A DNA stretch of 64,000 nt, taken from NCBI GenBank assembly GCA_014843695.1, contig CM026387.1, positions 73,319,749-73,383,748 on the forward strand, given 5' to 3'. The notes below the pieces were generated by a model. It was not told the origin of the DNA. It made no database searches and was given only the letters and a program-made list of their open reading frames with translations. The DNA is from Archivesica marissinica. Lineage: Eukaryota > Mollusca > Bivalvia > Venerida > Vesicomyidae. Made by a program: the position numbers and the translations under genes. The stretch's first letter is position 1. Each line of letters begins with the position of its first letter. Of the stretch, positions 11,232 to 21,830 are shown piece after piece.

Positions 11232-11462
11232 GAAGTCGTGTTAGCGCAGTGGATGCGCATTCGCTTCAGATGCGAAAGGTCCGGAGTTCAAGCCCCGCTG
11301 GAGCCGTTATGATTGTGCCCTTAGGCAAGGCATTTAAATTCCACGTTGCCTCTTCTCTCTCCCTCGTGGCGATGGATTCCATCAGGAATGAGGTCTCGAG
11401 AGTGATTAATATAAGTTGTAAGAACTTGTTTCGCAATCGAGCTAAAATAAATTTGTATAAAC
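11232..11462 (+). mobile_element. SINE-B, tRNA-derived, full length
   Basis: The tRNA-like head has GTTAGCGCAGTGGATGCGC (box A) and GGAGTTCAAGCCCCG (box B). The body reads GATTGTGCCCTTAGGCAAGG, GGATTCCATCAGGAATGAGG, and the tail is AGTGATTAATATAAGTTG then GCAATCGAGCTAAAATAAA. A perfect 10 bp target duplication, TAATTAAGTG, flanks it (11222-11231, 11463-11472), so this insertion is probably recent. Confidence 0.9.
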
Positions 11463-11501
11463 TAATTAAGTGCAATATGATCACTAATCTGTATGAACAG
11501 A

Positions 11502-11699
11502 GGTGTGTTTTACGTTTATTTATCGCCGCTACCGGTTACCCATATGAGCGACGCCTCCTGAAGAGATTAGTCATTTTAGATTTTGGAGGATAGTGCAATG
11601 ATACAGACAGAGACCCGTTCCGGATCAGTCAGGGGATCGAACCTGCGATCCCTGGATTACCAGTCCAGCGTGTTACCACTGAACTACAGATCCGTCTGT
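11502..11699 (-). mobile_element. SINE-A, internally deleted
   Basis: Antisense copy with an intact head (CTGAACTACAGATCCGTC; GGGATCGAACCTGCGATCCC) and an intact tail, but the middle of the body is missing at about 11613. Confidence 0.85.
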
Positions 11700-12069
11700 A
11701 TATGAACGGAGGACCATCCGAATGAGTCAGCTTCAATTAAATGATATATGCTAGCATAGACTTGACAGTTGACACTGAGAGTGAGGCAATTAGTAGAGAT
11801 GATGATGATATGTTTACCCTACATTGTAATAGCGACTCTGCTATTCATCTCAGCATCATTAGAGATGATTGTGTTCCATTGTGATGGAAATGCACACATT
11901 TGTGCACTTTTGTAGATTTATAATAATCAAGTAACATTAATCAATAGCAGTCTCTTGTAGCATCCGTTACTATGACGGCCATTCTTTAGACCTCATGTCA
12001 TACACAGGTGAGTTGCAACCAGTACACTTTAACCTTTCCGGCTGCAGCGGTGCTGTCAACAATTACATA

Positions 12070-12318
12070 GGCTGTCCGATTAGCGCAGTGGTTAGTGCGC
12101 TTGCTTCTCACCAATGCAACCCGGGTTCGATCCTTGGACCGGGGAGTATATGAGATGGTACGGTGGTTGCCAGATCGGACAGGTGGGTTTTCTCCGGGTA
12201 CTCCCACACGAATGACCACATATACGCTTTCATCCGCGCGCCAACACGAGTGATTAATATAAGTTGTTAAAACTTGCTTCGCAATCGTTGTAAAATAAAT
12301 AAAGTTTAAACTTTTTAA
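12070..12318 (+). mobile_element. SINE-C, full length
   Basis: Head GTCCGATTAGCGCAGTGG and box B CCGGGTTCGATCC. The body has CGGTGGTTGCCAGATCGGAC and GGGTACTCCCACACGAATG, and the tail is AGTGATTAATATAAGTTG plus CGCAATCGTTGTAAAATAAA. A perfect 12 bp target duplication AACAATTACATA lies at 12058-12069 and 12319-12330. Confidence 0.9.
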
Positions 12319-12704
12319 AACAATTACATATTTGAATATAAATTTAAAATATGTCAAATATGTTTGATGGCTTGCATAGTTACGGTGTCTAGGGCTTGTT
12401 CCATTGACTGTGAACTGAATGTTTGGCAAAAAAAAGACTTCTCATCACCCACAGATAGTCCCAACCCCAATAATGACATTGACCTTGAATTTTGGCCAAA
12501 AATCGTCTTGATTTCAGAATTTCTTGATGCGTATAAACGACCTCAAACTTTAATCATTTCTCAAAAACCGAGTACATATTTCTCTTTGCACACAGTCAAA
12601 TCATAGAGGTGGTTACCTTGAACTTGAATATTGGCCAAAGTTTGCACACCCCTAGTATAACCACCGACCTTATGAAAGAATTGGACAAACCGCAGTGCGA
12701 TACT

Positions 12705-12777
12705 TCAAACCTACAGTGGAATGGGGTACTTCAAACCTACAGTGGAATGCGATACTTCAAACCTACAGTGGAATGGG
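12705..12777. repeat. Short tandem repeat (about 25 bp unit, three copies)
   Basis: CTTCAAACCTACAGTGGAATG is repeated three times in a row with small spacing differences. The surrounding 12319-12945 has no recognised gene. Confidence 0.7.
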
Positions 12778-12945
12778 GGCAATTAAGTGATTTGAGTCAA
12801 AAATAGCAGTTCTTCTGGGTGTTGTTATTATAAAACTGTTCCCAAATGGCAGGGCTTCTCTGTTTTAAGCACAGCCCCCTCTCGACCCTAGTTGATCCGG
12901 TGTTACAACTGATTGAATGATTATTTCAGCACATACATATACAAG

Positions 12946-13192
12946 CAGGGTTCCCTCTGTCTGAATGTTTGTCTGTGCCATTTCTGTGGCTAATTGAAAA
13001 AACACTGGAGCCAATTAAAAAAACTTGGAGCCAACTAAGGGCCATATAGTTCACAAATAAATATTTGAAGCCATGTATTCGACAAAATATGTACACAAAA
13101 AAAAAGTTGCGCCAAATATTTTCGCCAGTTTACAAAATTTAGCGCCAATATTTGATTATTGTCGCCATTGGCAACTGACAGTGGGAACCCTG
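12946..13192. mobile_element. hAT-like MITE (CAGGGTTCCC ends)
   Basis: Terminal inverted repeat CAGGGTTCCCTCTGTC at the left against CAGGGTTCCCACTGTC on the other strand at the right. The 5 bp word ACAAG directly flanks both ends (12941-12945, 13193-13197). It is 247 bp with no coding capacity. Confidence 0.75.
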
Positions 13193-13432
13193 ACAAGATA
13201 CATTATAATTATAACACTGTAAACTACCTGTAGATACATGTACCTAGCAATTAGAAGACAGACAAACAAACTTGTAAGATGACATTAAAAAACAAGTAGC
13301 TTCTATTACACACACCTTGCATGTCAAACATGTTGTTATACAGATTCATTATTCTTTATTGTAAGTTCTGTACTGTTGGTGGATTTTATACACATTTCCT
13401 TTGTCTTCATTGTGTTTGTTTGTAACATTAGT

Positions 13433-14148
13433 TTAACCCGTTCCTTCATAGAGATTTAGGTTAATATACTATTATATCTCTATACAATCGACACCCATTT
13501 AGCTATCCTGCAGTGGATAAGTAGTCGCCATAGCTATCTCATCTCCATAGGTAATACTAGGACTACATAGAGATTTAGGTTAATATACTATTATATCTCC
13601 ATACAAACTACAGCCATTTAGCTATCATGCAGTGGATAAGTAGTCGCCATAGCTATCCCATCTCCATAGGTATTACTGGGACTACATGAGATTTAGGTTA
13701 ATATACTATTATATCTCTATGCAAACGACAGCCATTTAGCTATCATGCAGTGGATAAGTAGTCGCCATAGCTATCCCACCTCCATAGATATTACTGGGAC
13801 TACATTAGATTTAGGTTAATATACTATTATATCTCCATACAAACGACAGCCATTTAGCTATCCTGGAGTGGATAAGTAGTCACCATATCTATCCCATCTC
13901 CATAGATATTACTGGGACTACATGAGATTTAGGTTAATATACTATTATATCTCCATACAAACGACAGCCATTTAGCTATCATGCAGTGGATAAGTAGTCA
14001 CCATATCTATCCCATCTCCATAGATATTACTGGGACTACATGAGATTCTGGCCTTAATTAGGAACTTTATTGGTTTGGCTACTACATTGTCAATGTATGT
14101 CGTATTGGTAATGACGTCAAGAGGTGCTTCTATGAGGAAAAGGGTTAA
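13433..14148. mobile_element. TTAA-flanked MITE, family P5, with five internal tandem copies
   Basis: Starts TTAACCCGTTCCTTCATAGA and ends TCTATGAGGAAAAGGGTTAA. Between the ends a unit of about 119 bp, starting GAGATTTAGGTTAATATAC, is repeated five times (near 13450, 13569, 13688, 13806, 13925). The right part (GGTTTGGCTACTACATTGTC) is single copy. Other copies are at 16413 and 56026. Confidence 0.82.
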
Positions 14149-14427
14149 TCCATCTTGAGTCCTCATTCCTGAAGGAAACCATTGCTATGAGGGGAAAGGT
14201 TAATCCATCTTGAGACCACATTCCTGAAGGAAACCATTGCTATGAGGGGAAAGGTTAATCCATCTTGAGACCACATTCCTGAAGGAAACCATTGTTGCTA
14301 TGCGGGGAAGGGTTAATCCGTCTTGAGACCACATTCCTGAAGGAAACCATTGCTATGAGGGGAAGGGTTAATCCATCTTGAGACCACATTCCTGAAGGAA
14401 ACCATTGCTATGAGTGGAAGAGAGAGA
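14145..14427. repeat. TTAA-to-TTAA tandem of a 55 bp MITE end
   Basis: A 55 bp unit (TTAATCCATCTTGAGACC ... CTATGAGGGGAAAGG) repeats about five times. TTAA falls exactly at the junctions 14145, 14200, 14255, 14313 and 14368. The unit end resembles the right end of the adjacent P5 element, and the same unit occurs in reverse at 15570-15650. Confidence 0.8.
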
Positions 14428-14529
14428 TGCAATGTGGACTTGGTTGTGGCAGGGCTCGGACACATAACCCCCAGTAGCGAGGGGGAGACTGTGTCTGTTG
14501 TACCAGAGGATGGATGGATATCTCCATAC

Positions 14530-14668
14530 TGGGCCATAGGTTATAAAACTTTTCTAAGATTTCAAACTGGAACTCAAGTAATTTGATTGGTTGATTCTGA
14601 GATTTACACTCAGCCGAACCAATCAGTAGCTTGAGACTGAGATTGGAGAACAGTTCTATAACTTCACG
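14530..14668. mobile_element. Fragment of palindromic CCAAT-containing MITE
   Basis: GGTTATAAAACTTTTCTAAG, GATTGGTTGATTCTGAG, AGCCGAACCAATCAG and AGAACAGTTCTATAACTTC recur in the element at 24989-25208. The copy is partly self-complementary and has eroded ends. Confidence 0.6.
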
Positions 14669-14729
14669 GCCTGTTCCACACTGTGCATAAATATAACTAC
14701 ATGCAATATACTGTAGTAAGCATACACGT

Positions 14730-14970
14730 TTAACTCTTTCAACATCAAGTAACTGACATGGACTGGTCCATGATATTCTTAGACCAATAAATGAATAAGA
14801 AAATTACATTCGGACCAGTTCATTTATCAAGATGGGTAATTTTGTCTGAAATTAGTAATACTACTTGCAAAAAGTGCAGATCCTGATGAGACGGCTCGTC
14901 ACGAGCCGGCTCATCTGGATCTACACTTTTTGTAAGCCTATATAGAGGTCTGTGGTGTTGAAAGGGTTAA
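14730..14970. mobile_element. TTAA-flanked MITE, family P1
   Basis: TTAACTCTTTCAACATCAAG at the left, TGGTGTTGAAAGGGTTAA at the right. The central hairpin (14875-14930) has arms AGTGCAGATCCTGATGAGAC and GGCTCATCTGGATCTACACT with three mismatches spaced seven bases apart. Confidence 0.87.
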
Positions 14971-15569
14971 AATAATACATACATATATGTCGTCCTGTTT
15001 CTTCTTATTTCTAAGCAATGTAATTTGGGGAGATTTAGCTGAACCAATAAATTGTATTCTCTATTGACTTTCACTTCGGAAAAACCAGATGATTCATTGG
15101 CTGAAACAGATTGCATAAATAATCAATATCTGCTCTTAGAAAACGATCTTAATTGAATTCTTATGAAACCTACATGAAATGACGTTAATGTTATTTAGCG
15201 GCGAATACAACACCGAAACACCCAGTTTTATTTGATCACAAAAACATTCAAGCTCGATACAACACGTAAAGTTGATTAATAATGAATCATGAAAACCGAT
15301 TGATGTTCATCTCATTTTCAGTTATGTTGTATCAATCTGGTGGTTTAAAAACTTGTCTTATAGGCGAGTATGGACTGTGGTAATATGGATAAATGTGTTA
15401 CCCTCTGTAAATATATATCTGACGCTTTCATTCATATCGAGTTGCATAGGGCTCGACAGCATATGAGGCGCGTAGCTAGGCTTACGCATGTACGCACGTA
15501 AGATTTATTTTGACAGTGCCTGAAAATGAAATTAAATAAATGCGAAAAATGCAATAAAAACTGGATCGT
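14971..15569. other. Unassigned DNA
   Basis: No gene or repeat is recognised. Confidence 0.45.
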
Positions 15570-15650
15570 AAGGCAATGGTTTCCTTCAGGAATGAGGTCT
15601 CAAGATGGATTAGCCCTTTCCCTCATAGCAATGGTTTCCTTCAGGAAGGG
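15570..15650. repeat. Reverse copy of the TTAA-junction 55 bp unit
   Basis: CAATGGTTTCCTTCAGGAATG, GGTCTCAAGATGGATTAGCC and a second CAATGGTTTCCTTCAGGAA form about one and a half units of the repeat at 14145-14427, inverted. The junction reads TTAGCCC instead of TTAACCC. Confidence 0.7.
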
Positions 15651-16023
15651 GGCACTGCACATGAAAGCAGACATGAACGAAATGCCAACATATATTGATT
15701 GTAGCTGATGTTCATAGTATGCAAAAGTCATCTGAAACCAAATAGCGGAAAAAATCTCTGGGTTCGTCATGTTCCCAGACACCCCTAGAATTGTGCAGAA
15801 TCCATATTTAGGCCTAGCTACCCACCTGCATATGATAATTGGATGTGTGTGTATAATAGGAAAACAATATGTCCATATAAATATAGAAGCGTCACAAGCA
15901 TCTATGTTTGTGCTACTGTGTATCTGCCATGGTGTAATTAACGGCCATGGATACAGTGTCCGGCTTCAACTTTCACAGTAACTAAGATGTTGTGAGTGTC
16001 AGTCCGTCAGCACCATCACGGTT

Positions 16024-16171
16024 GTGGTGTCCTTGGTCGAGACAATTCAATCCACATGGCCTCTTCTCTCTCCCACATGGTGATTGATTCCATCAGGAAT
16101 GAGGTTTCGAGAGCCCATAAATCTAATGTTGTAGAAACGTGATTTGCAATCGAGCTAAAATAAATTGTATA
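16024..16171 (+). mobile_element. SINE-B, 5'-truncated and diverged
   Basis: Body words CCTCTTCTCTCTCCCACATGG and GATTCCATCAGGAATGAGG and the tail CAATCGAGCTAAAATAAATT are present; the tRNA-like head is missing. Confidence 0.75.
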
Positions 16172-16185
16172 AATTGTTTTGCTGT

Positions 16186-16393
16186 GTATCAGTAATATTT
16201 AGTGGTTGTATACCAGTTATAGTTCTCGGCAATATCATATTGTAATATCTAGTGGTTGTATACCAGTTATAGTTCTCGGCAATATCATATTGTAATATCT
16301 AGTGGTTGTATACCGGTTATAGTTCTCGGCAATATCATATTGTAATATCTAGTGGTTGTATACTGGTTATAGTTCTCGGCAATATCATATTGG
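16186..16393. repeat. 50 bp tandem repeat, about four copies
   Basis: AGTGGTTGTATACCAGTTAT recurs at 16201, 16251 and onward every 50 bp, each followed by TCTCGGCAATATCATATTG. Confidence 0.9.
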
Positions 16394-16412
16394 TATTTTC
16401 AAATACCTGTAT

Positions 16413-16775
16413 TTAACCCTTTCTCTCATAGAAGCACCTCTTGATGCCATTTCCAATTTAACCCTTTCTCTCATAGAAGCACCTCTTGATGCCATTTCCA
16501 ATATGACATACATTGAGAATGTAGTAGCCAAATCAATGTTCATAATTAAGGCGAGGATCTCATGTAGTCCCAGTAATATCTATGGAGGTGAGATAGATAT
16601 GGTGACTACTTATCCACTGCATGATAGCTAAATGGCTGTCGTTTGTATGGAGATATAATAGTATATTAACCTAAATCTCATGTAGTCTCAGTAATATCTA
16701 TGGAGGTGGGATAGATATGGCGACTTCTTATCCACTGCATGATAGCTAAATGGCTGTCGTTTGTATGGAGATATC
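16413..16775. mobile_element. TTAA MITE family P5, truncated, with doubled end
   Basis: The terminal 45 bp including TTAA (TTAACCCTTTCTCTCATAGA) is present twice, at 16413 and 16458. The inner part (GATAGATATGGTGACTACTT, AAATGGCTGTCGTTTGTATGG) is reversed relative to the copy at 13433. The other terminus is missing near 16775. Confidence 0.78.
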
Positions 16776-17011
16776 AGGGCCTCTCTACATTTTGGGAGAT
16801 TGGGGCCGGGGCCCTTGGAGGGGGGAATTTCGCGTCCTTTTCAAGGGAGGGGGGAATTCATTCTGGAGATATGACAACTGATCATAACCCCTTAAATTAA
16901 GGTCAATTGAGTATTACAGATATCAAACTAATGTGAATATATCTGAAGTATTGTACAGAACATAATCTATTGAAAACAGGCAACTTTTATTTTCTTTTAT
17001 TAAATCAATTA
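16776..17011. other. G-rich segment, possible hAT end
   Basis: CAGGGCCTCTCTACATTTTGG followed by GGGGCCGGGGCCCTTGGAGG stands out in this AT-rich DNA. CAGGGCC could be a hAT terminus, with a possible partner ...CACAACCCTG near 18110, but no target duplication matches. Confidence 0.3.
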
Positions 17012-17839
17012 CCGTATTTAGCTGTGTATAGTGCGCTACCGTGTATAGTGCGCACCCACGATCTGGCACGAAAATCGGCGGAAAAACTGAGTTCCTATGT
17101 ATACTGCGCACGTGAAAAACGCAATTTTCCAAGTCAAAATTTAACATTTATCAAGAATCGCTAAAAATTGTGCTCCGTGATTTTTACAACTTATATTAAT
17201 CACTCGAGATATACCTCATCGAGTAACGGTAACGCACTCGGGCACACCTGCTCAAATTTCTCGACACGTTCTCAAACATCTCAACACGTTCTCAAACATG
17301 TCAGCAGATGCTCAAACTTCTCAACACGTGAAGCCTACCTAATTAACTGGGACCCATTGTGAAAGGTTTGTCGAAATTAATTATCGCTACAATCAATTGA
17401 AATACTGCAGCCAAAAATGTTTTTTTTATGCAATGCATTGTACATTGTACGGCGAAGTACGCGAAAAGTACGGGAAATATTACATACGATAAAACCACGT
17501 GATGTTATCAAATCGCCATTTTTTATGCATTTACCTTTTCAATTAAATTCATCAAAGTTTGCCAAAATAAACGAAATATATGCTAATTTTGTGGTCTTAT
17601 TCATTTGATTTATTTATATAGACTATCGGCAACTGGTTTTAATAGCTAGTTTATAACGATTGTCGAATGTAACAACTTATAGAATGACTGTGGGCCGTTC
17701 GGGTCGAATTTCAGTTTTTTCACGAAATTTTGGTCCGGAAAAAAATGTCCTGATGTCTGTACTGGTGTATAATGCGCAGTAGATAAAATGGATGAGGATT
17801 TCAGTAAGAAATGTGCGCACTATACACAGCTAAATACGG
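17012..17839. mobile_element. DNA transposon X, non-autonomous (CCGTATTTAGC ends)
   Basis: Terminal inverted repeat CCGTATTTAGCTGTGTATAG / CTATACACAGCTAAATACGG with TA on both sides, as expected for a TA-target (Tc1/mariner-like) element. An inner inverted word AGTGCGC/GCGCACT follows. The interior matches the second copy at 39766-40736 almost throughout, including CAAACATGTCAGCAGATGCTC. No transposase is present. The interior includes TTACAACTTATATTAATCAC, which is the reverse of the SINE-B/C tail. Confidence 0.82.
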
Positions 17840-18147
17840 TATGTGACATCCAATCGAGGTTCACATGTCGATCTTTCGGTCCTTTAGGCCTTTGAAGTGG
17901 TTAATAGCCTTCTCCAGCTGACAGTCTTCACGAAACTTTGCCAGAGTTTGTCTGACACCGGTCACACAAATGATTAAAATGCACGTAAACGTTCAATATA
18001 TTTTGTCTGACTGAAGGATTTTTTGTCTGACATGTCAGGCGGTCCTACGGATTTCGGGAAGACTGAGCTGACCCTCTGTCAAATGGATGGCCCTGGAATG
18101 CACAACCCTGATTATATTGTCCAAATTGTCCTGTTTACGGTTTGTCC

Positions 18148-18365
18148 TTAACCCATTCAACACCAAGTAACTCACATGGACTGGTCAGAAAATCACATTT
18201 GGACAAGTTCATTTATCAAAATGGGTACTGGTAATTATGTCTAAAAATAGTCATATCACTGGCAAAAAGTGCAGATCCTGATGAGACGGCTCGTTACGAG
18301 CCGGCTCATCTGGATCTACACTTTTTGTAAGCCTATTTAGAGGTCTGTGGTGTTGAAAGGGTTAA
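18148..18365. mobile_element. TTAA-flanked MITE, family P1, shortened
   Basis: TTAACCCATTCAACACCAAG at left, TGGTGTTGAAAGGGTTAA at right. It lacks about 25 bp after CATGGACTGGTC compared with other copies. The central hairpin is intact. Confidence 0.87.
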
Positions 18366-19420
18366 TGAGTTCAACAGTGAAAACACCCTCCACTACAGCA
18401 GTTGAAGTAGGCACAAGGAGGCTACACTGAACAAGGTACTTCATGGCTGGGAAATCCCGACCAAGTACTTCATCCTCCAATATCTGTCTCATTTTGTTTT
18501 TTTTCTTTTTTTCTTCATTGGAATGTGCATGCCAATATATCGCAATATCAAGATTTGTGGCAATACGTACCACCGATAGTAATTTCTACTGATTATTATG
18601 TACATGTATGTAGCTACGTAGATTATAGGACATACCCCAGGGTCATAATAGAGGCCGATGTGGGCGAAATAGTTGTGACATCGCTCTCTGTGGCCCCACT
18701 TCTTCTTTATTTTATTTTTTTTAAATTTTAATTCTCATACAAAATTTTCATACTATTTTCATACTATTATAAAGCACTCCTTCTATTCAAATGTTGTATT
18801 TAATGGTCATACTGTGCATTTTAACCATAATTTGTTTAAATTTATTAAATAACACCATTTAAGGATGTGATCGCGCGCTTTCTCACTTAATTCTCCCAAG
18901 AATTGTGACCTACATGTAGAATGAACCCTGATATTCATGCACTCATTTATTGTACATCAACCTTGGTTTGCTCTGGATTCTAGTAAATACCAATATGGTA
19001 ATTCATTTATACTGATTAAATGATAAACTTATTGTGTGAACAGCTGTCTTCTTGTGGTTCTCTCTTCTGTATACCTTGTCGGTATTTGTAACAGCTTGCA
19101 TGCTTTTTTCAAGAGGATCTTCTTTGACAGTTGACGGAATACCAGTAAAGGTATACATGTACACGTACATCGAATGCAAACGATACAACAGAATTTAATC
19201 ATCCTTGCTATGACAAGATTGGTACAATGAAACATGAAAAACGATATAGACAACTGCAACTCCATTTTCATTATTTTCAAGTGATTTCGGTATTCCATTG
19301 AATGAATTATTCACATTATTCACAGTTTGTATCATTTTGTATACGGTTGGTTATATATGGTTGTAATTGGAGCATTAATCTGAATTTTATATAAAATCAA
19401 ATTAGGGCAATTGAGTATGT
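18366..19420. other. Unassigned DNA
   Basis: I see no supported gene. Short frames here are AT-rich and lack any family resemblance. Confidence 0.45.
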
Positions 19421-19655
19421 GAGACCGCTGGTTCGATCCCCCGTCTGACCATAATAAAATAAGATGGAACTTTAATCCGAGGTCTCGTGTCGGTGCTTTA
19501 CACCGTGCACGTAAAAGAACCAGAGGAGACTCTGGAATGGGTCTCTTCTGTATAATTGCACTATCCTCCACAAATCTAAAATGACTAATCTCTTCAGGCG
19601 GCGTCGCTCGTATGGGCAACCAGTAGCGACGATAAATAAACGTAAAACACACACA
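19421..19655 (+). mobile_element. SINE-A, 5'-truncated
   Basis: Begins within the head at the box B region (TGGTTCGATCCCCCGTCTGA) and continues through the full body to the CGATAAATAAACGTAAAACA tail. Confidence 0.85.
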
Positions 19656-19919
19656 TTAATCTGAAATTCCAAGAATTAAACCAAAACAGTATTCCGAGTG
19701 AGTTACTTCCAAGATCGATGCATGTTACCGTCATCTAATTATTGCGTATTACATGTGCACGTTTAACCGCTATAAATTCCTGTTTAGTTTATAAATTATT
19801 TTTTCACAGCCACCAGACATACGGAATATGGTGATATTTATAAAGTAAAAGCATTGTTACTGTTGGTAATATTTTCCCTTTGGCTCTTTGCACACTAGTA
19901 GTGAAAATAACAGTCAAAT

Positions 19920-20475
19920 ACAGTCAAACCTGTGGCTTATGTACATGATGAATTGAGAATATTGTGGCTTATGTACATGATGAATTGAGAATATTGTGGC
20001 TTATGTACATGATGAATTGATAATATTGTGGCTTATTTACATGATGGATTGAGAATATTGTGGCTTATATACATGATGGATTGAGAATATTGTGGCTTAT
20101 ATACATGATGGATTGAGAATATTGTGGCTTATATACATGATGGATTGAGAATATTGTGGCTTATATACATGATGGATTGAGAATATTGTGGCTTATATAC
20201 ATGATGAATTGAGAATATTGTGGCTTATATATGTTATAGTATGTTATATTTCAGGTTTTACGCCTGCATCAGCACCATTTTGGGCTATATCGCCGGCGGG
20301 CAGTTTATCTAGCAACACCTTTCCTGGGCAGGCTCCAGCGGTTAACCAGTACTTGGTTGCACCAACCTCCGTAAGAAACTGCCAACTTTTTCATATAAAT
20401 GAGACACGGTCTGAGCGGGCTCGAACCTGTGACTTGTGGCTTATATACATGATGAAATGAGAATATTGTGGCTTC
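19920..20475. repeat. 32 bp tandem repeat, about ten copies, split by a SINE
   Basis: Unit TGGCTTATGTACATGATG plus AATTGAGAATATTG. Nine or so copies run to about 20230; the array resumes for one copy at 20438. It opens with ACAGTCAAACCTGTGGCTT, whose first part is the terminal repeat of the MITE at 22671, so the array may have grown from a MITE end. Confidence 0.9.
20240..20437 (-). mobile_element. SINE-D, partial, inside the 32 bp array
   Basis: Antisense to the copy at 21003: TTACGCCTGCATCAGCACC, TATATCGCCGGCGGGCAG, CTCCGTAAGAAACTGCC, and part of the tRNA-like head (GGTCTGAGCGGGCTCGAACC). The array unit resumes immediately afterwards. Confidence 0.82.
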
Positions 20476-20731
20476 AGCCAAGAAACCAGTTTGACAACTT
20501 AAACGTCAATATGTCATGTTTCAATGATTCTGTGAATTGTTTCGTTTAAGGTAAATGAATAGTGAATAAATAAAAATACATAGCTAAGAAGTAGAAGCGA
20601 TAAATGTAATTCGAACTCTCAGAATACTGATTGCTAGGTTAACTACTAAAGATTACATAATGTTTAATGCGGTACTGCGTGTTATTGACTTTAATTGCTG
20701 ATAAAAAAATACCTGTGCAAACCTTTTGTCC

Positions 20732-20978
20732 TTAACCCATTTCATTCTGGATACCGTTCAAACAGTATTTGCAAAGAACATAGAGCCAGATCAACCGCCA
20801 CGGAACGTGCCGTCTGATCAGGCTCTATGCTGTCTGCTATTCAGATGATCTTGCTAAGACACTTAGCTATGTAGCGAACAACATAGATCCTGATCAGCAC
20901 ACAGCGTCACACTGCGGCTGATCTGGATCTATGTTGTATGCAAAAGCCTTTAAATGTATCCAGAATGAAATGGGTTAA
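20732..20978. mobile_element. TTAA-flanked MITE, family P2
   Basis: Ends TTAACCCATTTCATTCTGG and CCAGAATGAAATGGGTTAA. Two internal hairpins: the first with GAGCCAGATCAACCGCC / GCCGTCTGATCAGGCTC, the second with ATAGATCCTGATCAGC / GCTGATCTGGATCTAT, separated by a CTATTCAGATGATCTTGC spacer. Other copies are at 39321 and 56959. Confidence 0.87.
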
Positions 20979-21002
20979 GTATACTATTGATTTGCAATAA
21001 GG

Positions 21003-21268
21003 GTCCGCCTCCGTGGTCGAGTGGTTAAGATCGCTGACTTGTATACCACTGTAACCTATCATCACTGATGGTCACGGGTTCGAGCCCCGCTCAGACCGTG
21101 TCTCATTTATATGAAAAAGTTGGCAGTTTCTTACGGAGGTTGGTGCACCCAAGTACTGATTAACAGCTGGAGCCTGCCCAGGAAAGGTGTTGTTAGGTAA
21201 ACTGCCCGCCGGCGATATAGCCCAAAATGGTGCTGATGCAGGCGTAAAACCCGAAATATAACATAATA
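21003..21268 (+). mobile_element. SINE-D, tRNA-derived, full length
   Basis: Head CTCCGTGGTCGAGTGGTTAAG resembles a Leu/Ser-type tRNA with an inserted loop, and box B is GGGTTCGAGCCCC. The body contains TTGGCAGTTTCTTACGGAGG, GGAAAGGTGTTGTTAGG and CCGCCGGCGATATAGCCC. Antisense copies are at 20240 and 62677. Confidence 0.82.
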
Positions 21269-21528
21269 ATTGATTTGCAATAAAATATGACTAAACTAAG
21301 TATTAGAAATCTTCAAATATGAAGAGTATATTAGAAAGTGGATATATCAGTTTTCTACAACAAGTCGGAGGTGACGGCGGAATCGATGCAAAAATCATTA
21401 TTCTTCAGTTTTTAGTGCGGAAAGTGCCTGCAAGCAAGGCAATCCTGCACTATATTACATTTTACATTATATTCTGAAGTATTATACAGCACAATAAGAA
21501 ATAATTTAACAGAATAAAAGGAGAGAAA

Positions 21529-21732
21529 ATGAATACTACAGATAAACCATTGACAACGCTAAATGACATTACAGCTATATTAGATTGTGCAGATGCATCA
21601 TTACATGAGACAAGTTTTGAAGAAGCAAATGCCATATGGATTTGGTCAAAGAAATCTTTGCAGAATGATATTGAAACTGTTGGGGTATGGTTTGATGCAG
21701 ATCGTGATAGACTGATAGTATGGTATTGTTAA
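21529..21732 (+). CDS. Hypothetical short ORF, 67 codons
   Basis: An ATG in an acceptable animal context (GGAGAGAAAATGA) opens 67 codons. The product is acidic, with ILDCADASLHETSFEEAN and VGVWFDADRDRLIVWYC, has no membrane segment and no motif I recognise. It is not part of any repeat seen in the window, which is the main reason to list it. It could be a first exon, an isolated relic or chance. Confidence 0.22.
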   Translation: MNTTDKPLTTLNDITAILDCADASLHETSFEEANAIWIWSKKSLQNDIETVGVWFDADRDRLIVWYC

Positions 21733-21830
21733 GTTACCAAGACAAAATCAATTGTATTAAATCCAAATATCCTCTTGGATGTGAGGACATCTAAAGCCGA
21801 TAGGAAATGTAGTTTGTAGTAAAACCGTTA

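Noticed and set aside
16778..18110. A single hAT element from CAGGGCC to CAACCCTG
   Set aside because: The ends look suitable, but no 5 or 8 bp target duplication matches and internal homology is not visible.
21003..21097. Functional Leu/Ser-type tRNA gene
   Set aside because: The tRNA-like part is fused to the SINE-D body, and partial copies with the same body exist at 20240 and 62677.
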